Notes: generated by a model from the letters alone, not told the origin. A DNA stretch of 64,000 nucleotides from Pantoea alhagi (GCF_002101395.1 NZ_CP019706.1:3410001-3474000); one strand, 5' to 3'; counted from the stretch's first letter, positions 1 through 6,735 are shown. Numbers and translations: made by a program.

Positions 1-2
1 TG

Positions 3-146
3 TTTAATCGCTACTGGCTGGTTCCGCGTTTTGCCATGCCGGGCAGCAGGGCGCAATTATGGTTTGTGCGTGCAACGCAGCTGGAAATAGCGATGGCGGT
101 ACTGGTGGTGATATCAGTCAGCATCTTTGCCACGCTACAACCGTAA
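3..146 (+). CDS. yebZ: CopD-family copper resistance membrane protein, C-terminal end (partial)
   Basis: Only the last 47 codons are inside the window; the reading frame is open from base 3 and stops with TAA at 144-146. The visible peptide ends in a hydrophobic helix (MAVLVVISVSIFATL) followed by QP, like the last membrane span of CopD/PcoD-family inner-membrane proteins. The next gene is yebY, and in E. coli yobA-yebZ-yebY form one copper-related cluster, so YebZ is the natural reading. The link to copper uptake or tolerance is family knowledge; nothing in this short tail proves it. Confidence 0.7.
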   Translation, partial: FNRYWLVPRFAMPGSRAQLWFVRATQLEIAMAVLVVISVSIFATLQP

Positions 147-179
147 TGAGTAAGTTAAGTAAGACAATAAGGTAACCCC

Positions 180-521
180 ATGAAAAAAATCCTCGGATTA
201 ATACTGGCGATGGGATGCTGCACCAGTGCGCTGGCAGCGTCAGAAGTTATCACCGTAAGTCGTTTTGAAATTGGCAAGGATAAATGGCCTTTTACGCGCG
301 AAGAAGTGATGCTCACCTGTACGAAAGGGCATGCGCTGTTTGCCATCAACCCCAGCACCCTGATGCAGTATCCGCTCAATGATGAAGCGGCAAAGAACGT
401 GACCTCAGGCAAAGCCACGGCACAGCCCATTTCGGTGATTCAGGCCGACGATCCGCAGCACCCAGGGCAAAAAGCCAGCCTGCAGCCTATTATTGAGCGT
501 GCAGAGAAGCTGTGTAGGTAA
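180..521 (+). CDS. yebY: YebY family protein (DUF2511), periplasmic
   Basis: 113 residues with a clear signal peptide: MKK, then a hydrophobic stretch, then a likely cleavage site after TSALA near residue 19. The mature part has two cysteines (in LTCTKGH and the C-terminal KLCR) that could form a disulfide in the periplasm. Length, the 'WPFTREEVMLTC' core and its position directly after a CopD-like gene match E. coli YebY, the last member of yobA-yebZ-yebY. The 33-base gap to the upstream gene suggests co-transcription. The molecular function of DUF2511 is unknown; a role in copper handling is inferred only from the neighbours. Confidence 0.85.
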   Translation: MKKILGLILAMGCCTSALAASEVITVSRFEIGKDKWPFTREEVMLTCTKGHALFAINPSTLMQYPLNDEAAKNVTSGKATAQPISVIQADDPQHPGQKASLQPIIERAEKLCR

Positions 522-672
522 ACCCTCAGGCGCGGTATCGCCGCGCTAATTCCCTGTAGCTAATTTTGGTGCTAAAAGACAGCGCCCGGGCTGCTTTTTG
601 CCGTTGTTCTCACAGACTTAAACTCTTCTTTGCAGCCTGTTTGCATCTGACTGGACATTACTCATGACTGTT

Positions 673-680
673 CTACGCTT
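673..680 (+). promoter_or_regulatory. sigma-S type -10 element of sdsR
   Basis: The octamer CTACGCTT followed by ATAAGG lies 6-7 bases before the expected 5' end of SdsR. It fits the extended sigma-S -10 pattern (CTAYRCTT) known for sdsR in enterobacteria. No convincing -35 hexamer is needed or seen. Confidence 0.6.
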
Positions 681-686
681 TATAAG

Positions 687-787
687 GCAAGGCGACATCG
701 CCTGCATTAATGCCAACTTTTAGCGCACGGCTCTTACAAGAGCCATTTCCCTGGACCGAATATAGGAATCGTATTCGGTCTTTTTTT
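687..787 (+). ncRNA. sdsR: SdsR (RyeB) Hfq-binding small RNA
   Basis: About 101 bases closely match E. coli/Salmonella SdsR as I recall it, including the conserved internal blocks AATGCCAACTTTTAGCGC and AGCCATTTCCCTGGACCG. It ends in a 9-bp hairpin (GACCGAATA/TATTCGGTC, 754-780) followed by seven T residues, a Rho-independent terminator. SdsR is a sigma-S dependent, stationary-phase sRNA that represses mRNAs such as tolC, mutS and ompD by base pairing with Hfq; those targets are family knowledge. Its place after yebY is the ancestral one. The antisense partner RyeA/SraC would be read from the opposite strand over this locus, but I cannot define its ends. Confidence 0.92.
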
Positions 788-1028
788 ATTTACTATTCAA
801 GAACAGCAACTTAGGTAAAAATCAGTAGCTTACCAGGACCCCTGATCTACCCAATATCCCCTCTGTTGATCTCTTGTAGTCAGTTTGTGGACGCGATTTT
901 TATTTTCTGCAACGGGTTTAAATAAATGGCATCTTCCAGATGGCCTGGTGCGAAACAAAAACGCATGCAAACTCATGCACCTTATGCATGCGCTGCTTAA
1001 AAGCGGGAAAATCGCGGATAAATGGCAT

Positions 1029-1054
1029 TAAAAACCGACATTATGAGTGCCGGT
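1029..1054 (-). terminator. Rho-independent terminator after the broken immunity-like gene
   Basis: On the minus strand an imperfect 7-bp stem (ACCGGCA/TGTCGGT, one G-T pair) is followed by TTTTTAA. It sits about 20 bases beyond the stop codon at 1075, so it would end the leftward transcript of the toxin/immunity remnant. Confidence 0.55.
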
Positions 1055-1074
1055 CTTGTGGTTTAATTCATGCA

Positions 1075-1502
1075 TCAGTTCTGCCATGAAACGATGTCGT
1101 CCAGACCTGAGAGCAGGTCTGGAAAATAACTTCCATCAATATTGAAGGAATCCTCAAGCGTAATATTGTCAGCATGGTTTTCAGGCTTTAGTACCATGCT
1201 AACGCCAACAGCCCCGGCAAAATGTGCCTGGTGAAATTTAAGCACAACCTGCTCGAATGCCGAGGTTAAATTAATATCCTTAAATTCCCCCCCATTCTTT
1301 AAGGCCTGATGGAAACCCTGCATATCATTCCTGAACTGCTCTAACTGACCGAAAAAAACTCTGCGGCGAACTCAGTTTTTAAGGCAGGAATTGAGAATTC
1401 AACCCATACCATAATACGGCTATAGGCAGGCTCCTCGGGCTCAGCCAGTCTTTCATAAGGCGTTAATTTAAGGTGTCTGGTACCGCTTGTGATATCTATC
1501 AT
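1075..1502 (-). pseudogene. Frameshifted immunity-protein-like gene
   Basis: An ATG at 1502 opens a frame (MIDITSGTRHLKL...) that stops after about 50 codons. A second frame, MQGFHQALKNGG... to ...DDIVSWQN, covers 1075-1323. The two join smoothly (...KTEFAAEFFGQLEQFRND...) if one base is gained or two are lost in the run of seven A/T at 1352-1358, so this is one gene of about 140 residues with a homopolymer indel. The start codon lies 11 bases after the stop of the toxin-like remnant at 1513, behind GGGGGAG, the usual spacing of a toxin-immunity pair. Size, acidity and position suggest an immunity protein, but I do not recognise the family. A sequencing error in the homopolymer cannot be excluded. 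Confidence 0.5.
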
Positions 1503-1512
1503 CACTCCCCCT

Positions 1513-2186
1513 TTACGGCATGTACTGAAAATGCATGATAGTCCAGTCAGCTTCCCTGACCAGAACCTCAGGACGGTATGATCTGTAAATATAAGTGCCT
1601 TTATTTTGCTTGTTTTCCAGAAGCTTATACATACGAGCTTCGTACCGGAAAAGCCCTGGCTTTTTCAGTGGATCTGGCGTTCTGGTACCATAACGAATGG
1701 CCTTTTCCTGAATCTGTAAAGGCACATAGCGGCCGGGGTTTGGCATATGTTTTGCCGATGACTCACTCATCCTTTACGCGCAAGCGGATAAGCCCATTTT
1801 AAGGCGGCCACGTAAGATACTGGTGGTGGCCTGACTCAGTTTCACGGTTACAGCCGTTTTGACACCACTCTCCAGTAACGCTTTACCAGCCCGAAAAAGG
1901 CGAAATGCACCAAAGGCGATTAGAGCGAGGTCTGTAGGGTCAATAAGAGGGCTTCTAACGGAGCCTCTTCCAGTCTGACAAACACGCCATTGGCATCATA
2001 AATCTGCCATAAACCGGGAACCTGAGCGACGGAATAACCAAAACACATCCCGTTTTCATCATCAACGATGGGTTTTGAGTTCAGTGGTGGGTTACGGGGG
2101 CGAAATTCAAAGTATTCACCTGATGGTAATTTTGACTGGAAGGTGTAAAAAAGTCCTTGCTCGTCTGTAATTAATCCAATGCTCAT
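1513..2186 (-). pseudogene. Degraded polymorphic-toxin-like protein
   Basis: The ATG at 2186 has a good ribosome site (AAGGAAATCATCAC). It opens MSIGLITDEQGLFYTF..., which runs out near 1920. A second frame continues as LIDPTDLALIAFGAFRLF and ...LSQATTSILRGRLKMGLSA, interrupted by an in-frame TAA at 1774-1776, and then resumes as MSESSAKHMPNPGRYVP... The end, PGRYVPLQIQEKAIRYG...RTPDP...LVREADWTIMHF, resembles C-terminal toxin domains found on Rhs, haemagglutinin and T6SS-type proteins (RYVP...PDP...VVRE-D-TI-HF; recalled, not searched). The hydrophobic Gly/Ala-rich middle also fits effector proteins. One frameshift around 1930-1965 plus one stop codon are needed to rebuild a protein of roughly 220 residues. 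The toxin chemistry is unknown. Confidence 0.5.
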
Positions 2187-2356
2187 TGTGATGATTTCCT
2201 TTTGGGCTAATCTTGGGATCATCATAATGGACATTTTTGCTTGAATCTACTTTACCCGATGCTTATTAAGCGGTTCAGCCAACTAACGCCCCGCACGGCG
2301 GGTTGTTCAATCCCACCGCCCCAAAAATAAGGGTTTCAGTGCGGCAGGATTTTGAA

Positions 2357-2587
2357 TTAATGCCAACTTCCTCCTTCCCAAACCTCTTGCAGAATCCCGT
2401 TTAATGTTTCTCGGTCTGATTCTTTGTTAAAACCCATGAATTCAACGACCGTAGTTGACCTTTTCTTGATACTCATTTTTATATCAGGGAAAACGCATTT
2501 CACTCGACGATCTATCTCATTCTGAAATGCATCGACAATTTGCAGCCCTAATTTTTGTTCTTTATCCTACATGATATTGATTCTCAT
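2357..2587 (-). pseudogene. DinI-like / MsgA-type prophage protein with in-frame amber stop
   Basis: Read from the ATG at 2587 the frame gives MRINIM, a TAG at 2567-2569, then DKEQKLGLQIVDAFQNEIDR and onward to ...LNGILQEVWEGGSWH and a TAA. The N-terminal MRI-I-, the basic middle and the C-terminal ILQ-VWE--SW signature are those of the DinI-like family carried by many lambdoid prophages; E. coli DinI modulates RecA filaments and the SOS response. The full-length frame is 76 codons, the normal size, so the only visible lesion is the stop at codon 7. It may be dead, or read by an amber suppressor. It is part of the prophage debris to the left of the cI-cro region. Confidence 0.65.
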
Positions 2588-2590
2588 AAT

Positions 2591-2728
2591 CTACTCAGCC
2601 TTATAAAATATATCATCTTCGATTTCGTTATTTTCGCTATTTGCCAGATCAGTAATGAGTGTGAGTGCGAGTTTTAAGTCCGATGGTTTGCAGTTTGCAA
2701 TCAGAGATACCTTGACCTGGCCCCAGCA
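2591..2728 (-). pseudogene. Truncated small phage-type reading frame upstream of the DinI-like gene
   Basis: An open stretch without its own ATG reads ...GQVKVSLIANCKPSDLKLA and on to ...NEIEDDIFYKAE, ending in TAG three bases before the DinI-like ATG. The spacing suggests the two were once a phage mini-operon. The upstream end is lost at a TAA (2729-2731). I do not recognise the family. Confidence 0.3.
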
Positions 2729-2940
2729 TTAGATTTAAACATCAGTTAGTTATATCTCGTTTTAACCTAACCCTAATGACTAATACAAACCACTTTAGTA
2801 ACTTCCGCTTATGATACTAAACGGACCTTATTAGCCAAAAGCCAGACCAAGTACCATGTCTGATATGGCTCATGAGGCAGGCCATATATGCCTAATTTAC
2901 AAAAGGTCTAAGATCGCTTGGATACTTAAACTTTGTATGA

Positions 2941-3153
2941 TTAACGAACTTTTTGGTAGATGCACATCAGGGGCAGAGCGATTGCTGCTGACAGAACCGC
3001 CTTTGTACAGACCACAGTAAAAGCAAAATCGGCCATGGCTTCTTCGCCATCGCCATGTATGGGTATGTAATGACCAACGAAGCTGCTAACCCAGCTGTCC
3101 GGTATCAAAACGATACCCGCAATTACTAAGATAAAGAACATTAAAATTTTCAT
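2941..3153 (-). CDS. Small predicted inner-membrane protein, unknown
   Basis: 70 residues: an N-terminal hydrophobic segment (about residues 2-17, MFFILVIAGIVLI), an acidic loop (HGDGEEAMADF) and a second membrane span near residues 50-65. That gives two predicted membrane helices with a roughly 30-residue loop. The ribosome site is weak (AGG directly at the ATG). The coding region is AT-rich like its surroundings and lies among prophage remnants. Two-helix proteins of this size in prophages are often superinfection-exclusion, immunity or holin-like proteins, but there is no specific evidence for any of these. Confidence 0.45.
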   Translation of the reverse strand: MKILMFFILVIAGIVLIPDSWVSSFVGHYIPIHGDGEEAMADFAFTVVCTKAVLSAAIALPLMCIYQKVR

Positions 3154-3244
3154 CCTGCTTCACACTTTTATGAAGTTCTGCAAGAGTCAGGAAAAATGAA
3201 TCTTTATGCGGAATTTTGAATACCGTATCGATTAATCTTATAGC

Positions 3245-3448
3245 TCAAATGTCATCATGAACTCTGTTGGCAATACGGTACACTAAATAGGCAATTATAA
3301 AACCCAGGCATGATATACCGGCTTTAAGATAGCGGTACTCAGACTCTGACATAAAAATGAACCAAAACAGGAGCCCAAGGGTAGCCAAAATAATGCAATC
3401 GCTGATCCCTGCTATACCCCGTGATATGATTTTTTTTAATATATTCAT
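3245..3448 (-). CDS. Small membrane protein, third gene of the cI operon
   Basis: The start chosen is ATG at 3448 (MNILKKIISRG...), which overlaps the stop of the preceding gene at 3445 as ATGA; longer in-frame versions would sit inside that gene. The 67 residues hold a positively charged N-terminus and two membrane helices (about 18-34, LATLGLLFWFIFM, and 42-57, CLGFIIAYLVYRI), with a short HDDI tail. The overlap implies translational coupling with the 217-residue protein and control by cI. In lambda the equivalent place after cI holds rexA-rexB, where RexB is also a membrane protein; this resemblance is of position and topology only. Function unknown. Confidence 0.6.
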   Translation of the reverse strand: MNILKKIISRGIAGISDCIILATLGLLFWFIFMSESEYRYLKAGISCLGFIIAYLVYRIANRVHDDI

Positions 3449-4098
3449 GGAGTTACTCTCTGAAAAAACAACGTTGTCACCTCGTCGAACAGACGGCGGT
3501 TGCGATGCCATAAAGCCGTTGCGTCTTCAAAAGGCTTTACTCGTTTCTCAATTAGAAAATAAAGAAGATCCAAATTTCCCAGCCTGCGGAGATAATTATA
3601 AAGTTCCGGATCTCGTCGATTCAGCTCACGGGATGAATAAACAGCTCTGGACTGTAATGCTCCTAAAGAAAGCAACGTCGAAAAAGTAAATCCCACGACC
3701 ATTTTTGCGACCATACGGCTAGTAAACATAGTGCCAATATTGCCCAATATTAACCTGTTTGTTATTACACTACCGGCAAGACTTGCTGAACTATTAACCG
3801 CTACGTTTTTAAGTTTCTCTATATCTACTTTATCCAGGTAACGTTGAATAATGTAATTTGCCATCTTTTCGATGTATTTGCGGTTAGCAAAGCCATCTTT
3901 AACCAGCCTGATACAGCGCTCTTTATCAAAATTATTTTCCCAGCGACTATCTGTATCCAGAAAGTCATAGCCGAGATAAAACAAATCTACAGGTAGCTCC
4001 AATGCACCCCCTGCGAAACTACGCAAAAAACTGCTGTTAACATTAATGGCATCCGCCATATTGTTTGCTAGCTCTTTAGCATCCATACCAAAACCCAT
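3445..4098 (-). CDS. Unknown protein co-transcribed with cI (rexA position)
   Basis: 217 residues. The ATG at 4098 directly abuts the cI stop codon (TAG at 4099-4101), with no good ribosome site of its own, so it is probably translated by coupling; a second ATG five codons in is possible. The N-terminal half is polar and helical (MDAKELANNMADAINV..., ...IYIEKM-like basic/acidic helices). The middle has a Gly/Ala/Ser-rich apolar stretch (about residues 105-150, SSASLAGSVITNRLILGN and MVAKMVVGFTFSTLLSLGAL) that could insert into a membrane, and the C-terminal third is basic. I do not recognise the family. Position in a prophage repressor operon suggests a lysogenic-conversion or superinfection-exclusion role (inference). 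Confidence 0.65.
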   Translation of the reverse strand: MGFGMDAKELANNMADAINVNSSFLRSFAGGALELPVDLFYLGYDFLDTDSRWENNFDKERCIRLVKDGFANRKYIEKMANYIIQRYLDKVDIEKLKNVAVNSSASLAGSVITNRLILGNIGTMFTSRMVAKMVVGFTFSTLLSLGALQSRAVYSSRELNRRDPELYNYLRRLGNLDLLYFLIEKRVKPFEDATALWHRNRRLFDEVTTLFFQRVTP

Positions 4099-4827
4099 CT
4101 AATTTTTTGTGAAAGTTTCTTCCGGCCATTGCGCCTTTACCACTTTGCCGATAATGCGGCAGCTATGATCGCAGTCCAGAATCCTGTAGGCCGGATTGAG
4201 TGGCACCAGATAACTTACTCCACCATCAAGCTCGTACTTTTTGAAGGTTGCCTCTGAGTCTCCGTTAGCTGAAGCCACACAGAAATCACCTGATTCCACC
4301 AGTTCGGCAGGGTCCACGAGTATCAACATCCCTTCAGGAAAACTCGGCCGTACCCCCTGTGGAGCCGTCATAGAATGACCTTTGACTTCAAGCCAAAATG
4401 CTTTGGCGCTCGCTTTCTTTGTGGTTGCTATCCATGCCCTGGCATCACTGGCGGTATAGCTTCCTACCTCCGAAAAGGGGCCGGGCTGTACATAGTCGAA
4501 AAGTGGATAATCGTAAGCCAGTCGACCAGAAGGCTGTTTAGATCTTTCTTCTGAGTTGTTGAAAGAATACTCAGACACCTCTCTGGACAGTGTTTTGCTG
4601 AACTCAGAGATTGGCACCTGTAGGATCTTCGCAAAGCCAGAAGCTATGGGGACGTTGAGACCAATTCTACCATTGAGGTAATGGCCTACCGCGCCCTGTG
4701 AAATCCCCAGTTCGTCTGCGATTGTGTACTGAGTAATACCCAGCATTTTTTTCTTAGACTCATACAGAGCTTTCAGCCGCTTCGCGTCTTCAAGCTGTTC
4801 TGTCGTCAGGGGCTTCTTTTTTTCCAT
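4099..4827 (-). CDS. cI: Lambda-type CI repressor (XRE helix-turn-helix plus S24 peptidase)
   Basis: 242 residues. An N-terminal HTH spans about residues 32-54 (TQYTIADELGISQGAVGHYL), and a C-terminal LexA/CI-type S24 domain has the nucleophile Ser152 in GHSM and general-base Lys196 in ATFKKY. It keeps the lysogenic state by binding the three operators next to it and blocking cro. In most relatives the linker reads like W-V-x-A-G at the self-cleavage site; here the matching place is DYVQPGPF (Pro115-Gly116), so RecA-stimulated cleavage may be impaired. Divergent cro lies 107 bases away. The two downstream genes abut or overlap, forming a leftward lysogenic operon. The S24 serine and lysine are both present. 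Confidence 0.92.
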   Translation of the reverse strand: MEKKKPLTTEQLEDAKRLKALYESKKKMLGITQYTIADELGISQGAVGHYLNGRIGLNVPIASGFAKILQVPISEFSKTLSREVSEYSFNNSEERSKQPSGRLAYDYPLFDYVQPGPFSEVGSYTASDARAWIATTKKASAKAFWLEVKGHSMTAPQGVRPSFPEGMLILVDPAELVESGDFCVASANGDSEATFKKYELDGGVSYLVPLNPAYRILDCDHSCRIIGKVVKAQWPEETFTKN

Positions 4828-4838
4828 ATTGCGATTGT

Positions 4839-4902
4839 AATACTAACAGTACTCATTTAAGAAATACCTGTACTATTGAATATAATAAATACCCTTAGTA
4901 TT
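4839..4902. promoter_or_regulatory. Three CI/Cro operators in the cI-cro intergenic region
   Basis: Three related 15-mers occur at 4839-4853 (AATACTAACAGTACT), 4863-4877 (AATACCTGTACTATT) and 4888-4902 (AATACCCTTAGTATT). Each is an imperfect palindrome with AATAC at the left and a GTATT-like right half, and their starts are 24 and 25 bases apart. Three operators with this spacing between divergent cI and cro match the lambda OR design. The likely divergent promoters overlap them. Confidence 0.75.
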
Positions 4903-4933
4903 CTTATGGCGAGTAAACCTCAGGAGCTAGCTT

Positions 4934-5122
4934 ATGAATCGAATGACACTTGAGGATTACGCGAAGCTATATGGCCAGGCTAAGGCTGCGAAAGACTTTG
5001 GCGTAATTCAGTGCGCAATCAGTAAAGCCATCCGTACCGGTCGAAATATTTTTGTCACCATTTTGCCGGACGGAAGTGTCAAGGGGGAGGAGCTACGGCC
5101 TTTTCCAAGTCATAAAAAATAG
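4934..5122 (+). CDS. cro: Cro-like repressor
   Basis: 62 residues aligning well with lambda Cro: TLEDYAKLYGQAKAAKDFGV corresponds to the start of the lambda helix-turn-helix, followed by QCAISKAIRTGRNIFVTI, DGSV and the EELRPFPSHKK tail. The size equals lambda Cro (66). The ATG at 4934 has AGGAG 7 bases upstream. It is divergent from cI over the three operators, so it is the lytic arm of the switch. No cII, replication or excision genes follow; the gene is directly followed by a tRNA-like fragment and a terminator, so it is an isolated piece of an immunity region. Confidence 0.88.
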   Translation: MNRMTLEDYAKLYGQAKAAKDFGVIQCAISKAIRTGRNIFVTILPDGSVKGEELRPFPSHKK

Positions 5123-5192
5123 TTTCACCGCTCTTAAACATCCCGCGCTGAAAAAGCGCATGAATCAACGAAACAGCCAATACTGCAAGAAC

Positions 5193-5216
5193 GTGGGTTC
5201 GAATCCCACCCTGACA
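5193..5216 (+). tRNA. tRNA 3'-end fragment (T arm plus acceptor strand), possible att scar
   Basis: A perfect 5-bp T stem with a canonical seven-base loop (GTGGG TTCGAAT CCCAC, 5193-5209) is followed by a seven-base CCTGACA that would be the 3' acceptor strand. The matching 5' acceptor strand (TGTCAGG) and anticodon arm are not found upstream, so this is only the 3' part of a tRNA, and I could not assign an isotype. tRNA 3' ends are the usual attachment sites of lambdoid and P4-type elements. Confidence 0.4.
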
Positions 5217-5220
5217 AATA

Positions 5221-5243
5221 AACCGCCTCCGAGCGGTTTTTTT
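5221..5243 (+). terminator. Rho-independent terminator after the tRNA-like fragment
   Basis: A 6-bp stem AACCGC/GCGGTT with loop CTCCGA is followed by seven T residues. It would terminate the cro transcript or an original tRNA transcript. Confidence 0.7.
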
Positions 5244-5471
5244 ATGCCCGTTTCCCGGTACGACAACCCCAGTGGGCTGTGGGGCGAATAACACCCGCAG
5301 CACAAGCACCGGTCGGCCCTGAGCCAAATTCCTGCTGGTGGCTTATGCAGACAGCCGGAAAGACGGAATATACAAAGCCTGGCAACAACATACCGGTTAA
5401 CCTTGCTCATCTGGACTGCTCTAAATTACAGCGGTACTATCAAAAAGTACGCAGCTAAAAGGATGAGCGTT

Positions 5472-5930
5472 ATGGATACCACAGAGCAGCTTAACGGGAC
5501 TTATTTTTATGGTGGACTGACGAACCTCACAGCCGGGGAGCTTTTTTACTGGATCATGGTTGATGTCACTGCCGGGCATTTTACTGGTGCAAAGGATGTA
5601 ATCGCTGCGGCAGCAGTTTACAGCGGGCAAAACACTATTCAGGTTAGAGGGAAATTTGGCAAAGCCACGCCGGGAACGAGTTACGCGTCAAAGTATTCTC
5701 GTAAGCTTCTGAAAGGGTACATGCTGCCATTTCAGTTACCCACCTGGATTCAGAATCCTGCCAATCCATTTGAAGTTAAAAGGGTAATGACTTACAGACT
5801 GGCTACGTTTGTAGGACGAACTATCCCGGTTATCGGTTGGCTTGTATTGGCGACAGACGTGGCGCAAATAAGCTATGAGGCAATGGTTCGTTATAACAGA
5901 ATAGTCAGGACAGAGGATAAAGTATGGTAG
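5472..5930 (+). CDS. Phage-associated membrane protein paired with DUF1493
   Basis: The start at 5472 (MDTTEQLNGTYFYGGLTNL...) has AAAAGGA 8 bases upstream; a frame-consistent ATG nine bases earlier is less well placed. The protein is 152 residues. Recognisable features are the opening NGTYFYGGLTNLTAGELFYW, a central basic region and a C-terminal apolar segment IPVIGWLVLATDVAQISY followed by YNRI...DKVW. It resembles a family I recall as 'phage membrane protein' in E. coli and Salmonella, usually followed by a DUF1493 gene exactly as here. The next gene overlaps the last seven bases, so the pair is translationally coupled. Function unknown; a membrane-active protein with a soluble acidic partner is one reading. 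Confidence 0.7.
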   Translation: MDTTEQLNGTYFYGGLTNLTAGELFYWIMVDVTAGHFTGAKDVIAAAAVYSGQNTIQVRGKFGKATPGTSYASKYSRKLLKGYMLPFQLPTWIQNPANPFEVKRVMTYRLATFVGRTIPVIGWLVLATDVAQISYEAMVRYNRIVRTEDKVW

Positions 5931-6226
5931 AGGATAATGTCGAACAAGCCGTATTTGAGCTGGTAAATGAATACAACGGCCCAAGGTTGTTTTCAATGAA
6001 ACGTTATCCGCTAAAGGCTACAACTGATCTGAACGAAGATTTCAGAATGGATCCGATTGACGCATATGAGCTACTTGAGCGGTATGTGGAGATGTTCAAC
6101 ATAGAGCCATCTGACATAGATTTTGAGCAATATTTTCCTGAAAACCTGAGCAAAAAACATGACCCGTTAACTATTCAGTTAATGATAGATTCTGCAAAAG
6201 CCGGACGCTGGTTAGGTAAAAGCTAA
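5924..6226 (+). CDS. DUF1493 family acidic protein
   Basis: 100 residues, acidic. It contains the DUF1493 pattern: an N-terminal 'ELVNEYNGP' helix, 'DLNEDFRMDPIDAYELLERY', then 'FDIDFEQYFP'-like spacing (here IDFEQYFPEN), and a C-terminal 'TIQLMIDSAKAGRWL'. The start codon lies inside the stop of the membrane-protein gene (ATGGTAG), so production is coupled. The family is widespread in enterobacteria near mobile DNA, and Salmonella members were named as acyl-carrier-like or phage proteins without a proven role. An inhibitor or partner of the membrane protein is a reasonable guess from the gene pairing and the charge; it is not demonstrated. Confidence 0.78.
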   Translation: MVEDNVEQAVFELVNEYNGPRLFSMKRYPLKATTDLNEDFRMDPIDAYELLERYVEMFNIEPSDIDFEQYFPENLSKKHDPLTIQLMIDSAKAGRWLGKS

Positions 6227-6336
6227 AGCATCTGCAACTGTTTTATTCTTTCATCTGTGGTGGCCATGTGCCGCCTTTTATATGCCCGCACTTATATCTC
6301 ATCAGACATTACAGAGGCTCTTTGCATAAAGGGAAA

Positions 6337-6735
6337 TGAATCCCCACGGGTTTAACAGACACCTCAGAGTCATTTAAGATGACTTATAAAAGAGGTGCCC
6401 ATGAGCGGTAAACGTTATCCTGAAGAGTTCAAAATTGAAGCGGTCAAACAGGTTGTTGCTCGCGGCCATTCCATCGCAACCGTCGCCACCCGTCTTGATA
6501 TCACCACGCACAGCCTCTATGCCTGGGTAAAAAGTATGGCCCTGATTCATCAGTCACTAAAACGCAGTCCGGTGCTCAGTCTGAGATCCGGCGTCTTCAG
6601 AAAGAACTGAAGCGGGTTACCGACGAGAGAGACATACTAAAAAAGCCGCTGTAGATTCAATCGGTCAATGCAACCCCGGATGACAAAAGATATTGTCCTG
6701 AACGCATTACTGATGGCGGTATGGCGGCGTGACCC
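6337..6735 (+). mobile_element. Internally deleted, truncated IS3-family insertion sequence
   Basis: The left end probably starts near TGAATCCCCACGGG at 6337. OrfA follows with a one-base frameshift. From about 6655 the sequence jumps to a short piece of OrfB (SMQPRMTKDIVLNALLMAVW, 6665-6730), skipping the OrfA end and most of OrfB, including the DDE catalytic residues. The right end is missing; phage tail-fibre DNA begins at about 6735. The element is therefore inactive. Confidence 0.75.
6401..6654 (+). pseudogene. IS3-family transposase OrfA, frameshifted
   Basis: The ATG at 6401 (RBS AGAGGT) opens MSGKRYPEEFKIEAVKQVV and an HTH (SIATVATRLDITTHSLYAWV), the DNA-binding part of OrfA. After WVK one A is missing from the A run near 6530. 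The second frame continues KYGPDSSVTKTQSGAQSEIR, then a leucine-zipper-like RLQKELKRVTDERDILKK, and ends PL-TAG at 6652-6654 where the deletion junction starts. Intact OrfA proteins of this group are about 95-100 residues. Dead copy. Confidence 0.8.

Noticed and set aside
5079..5410. Minus-strand reading frames over the tRNA-like fragment (GGIRTHVL-type peptides)
   Set aside because: Peptides with a 'GGIRTH' start are typical false genes made by reading antisense through tRNA T arms.
6395..6610. Intact 71-residue transposase
   Set aside because: The C-terminal part is out of frame and the frame following the A run restores the true OrfA sequence, so it is a frameshifted remnant.
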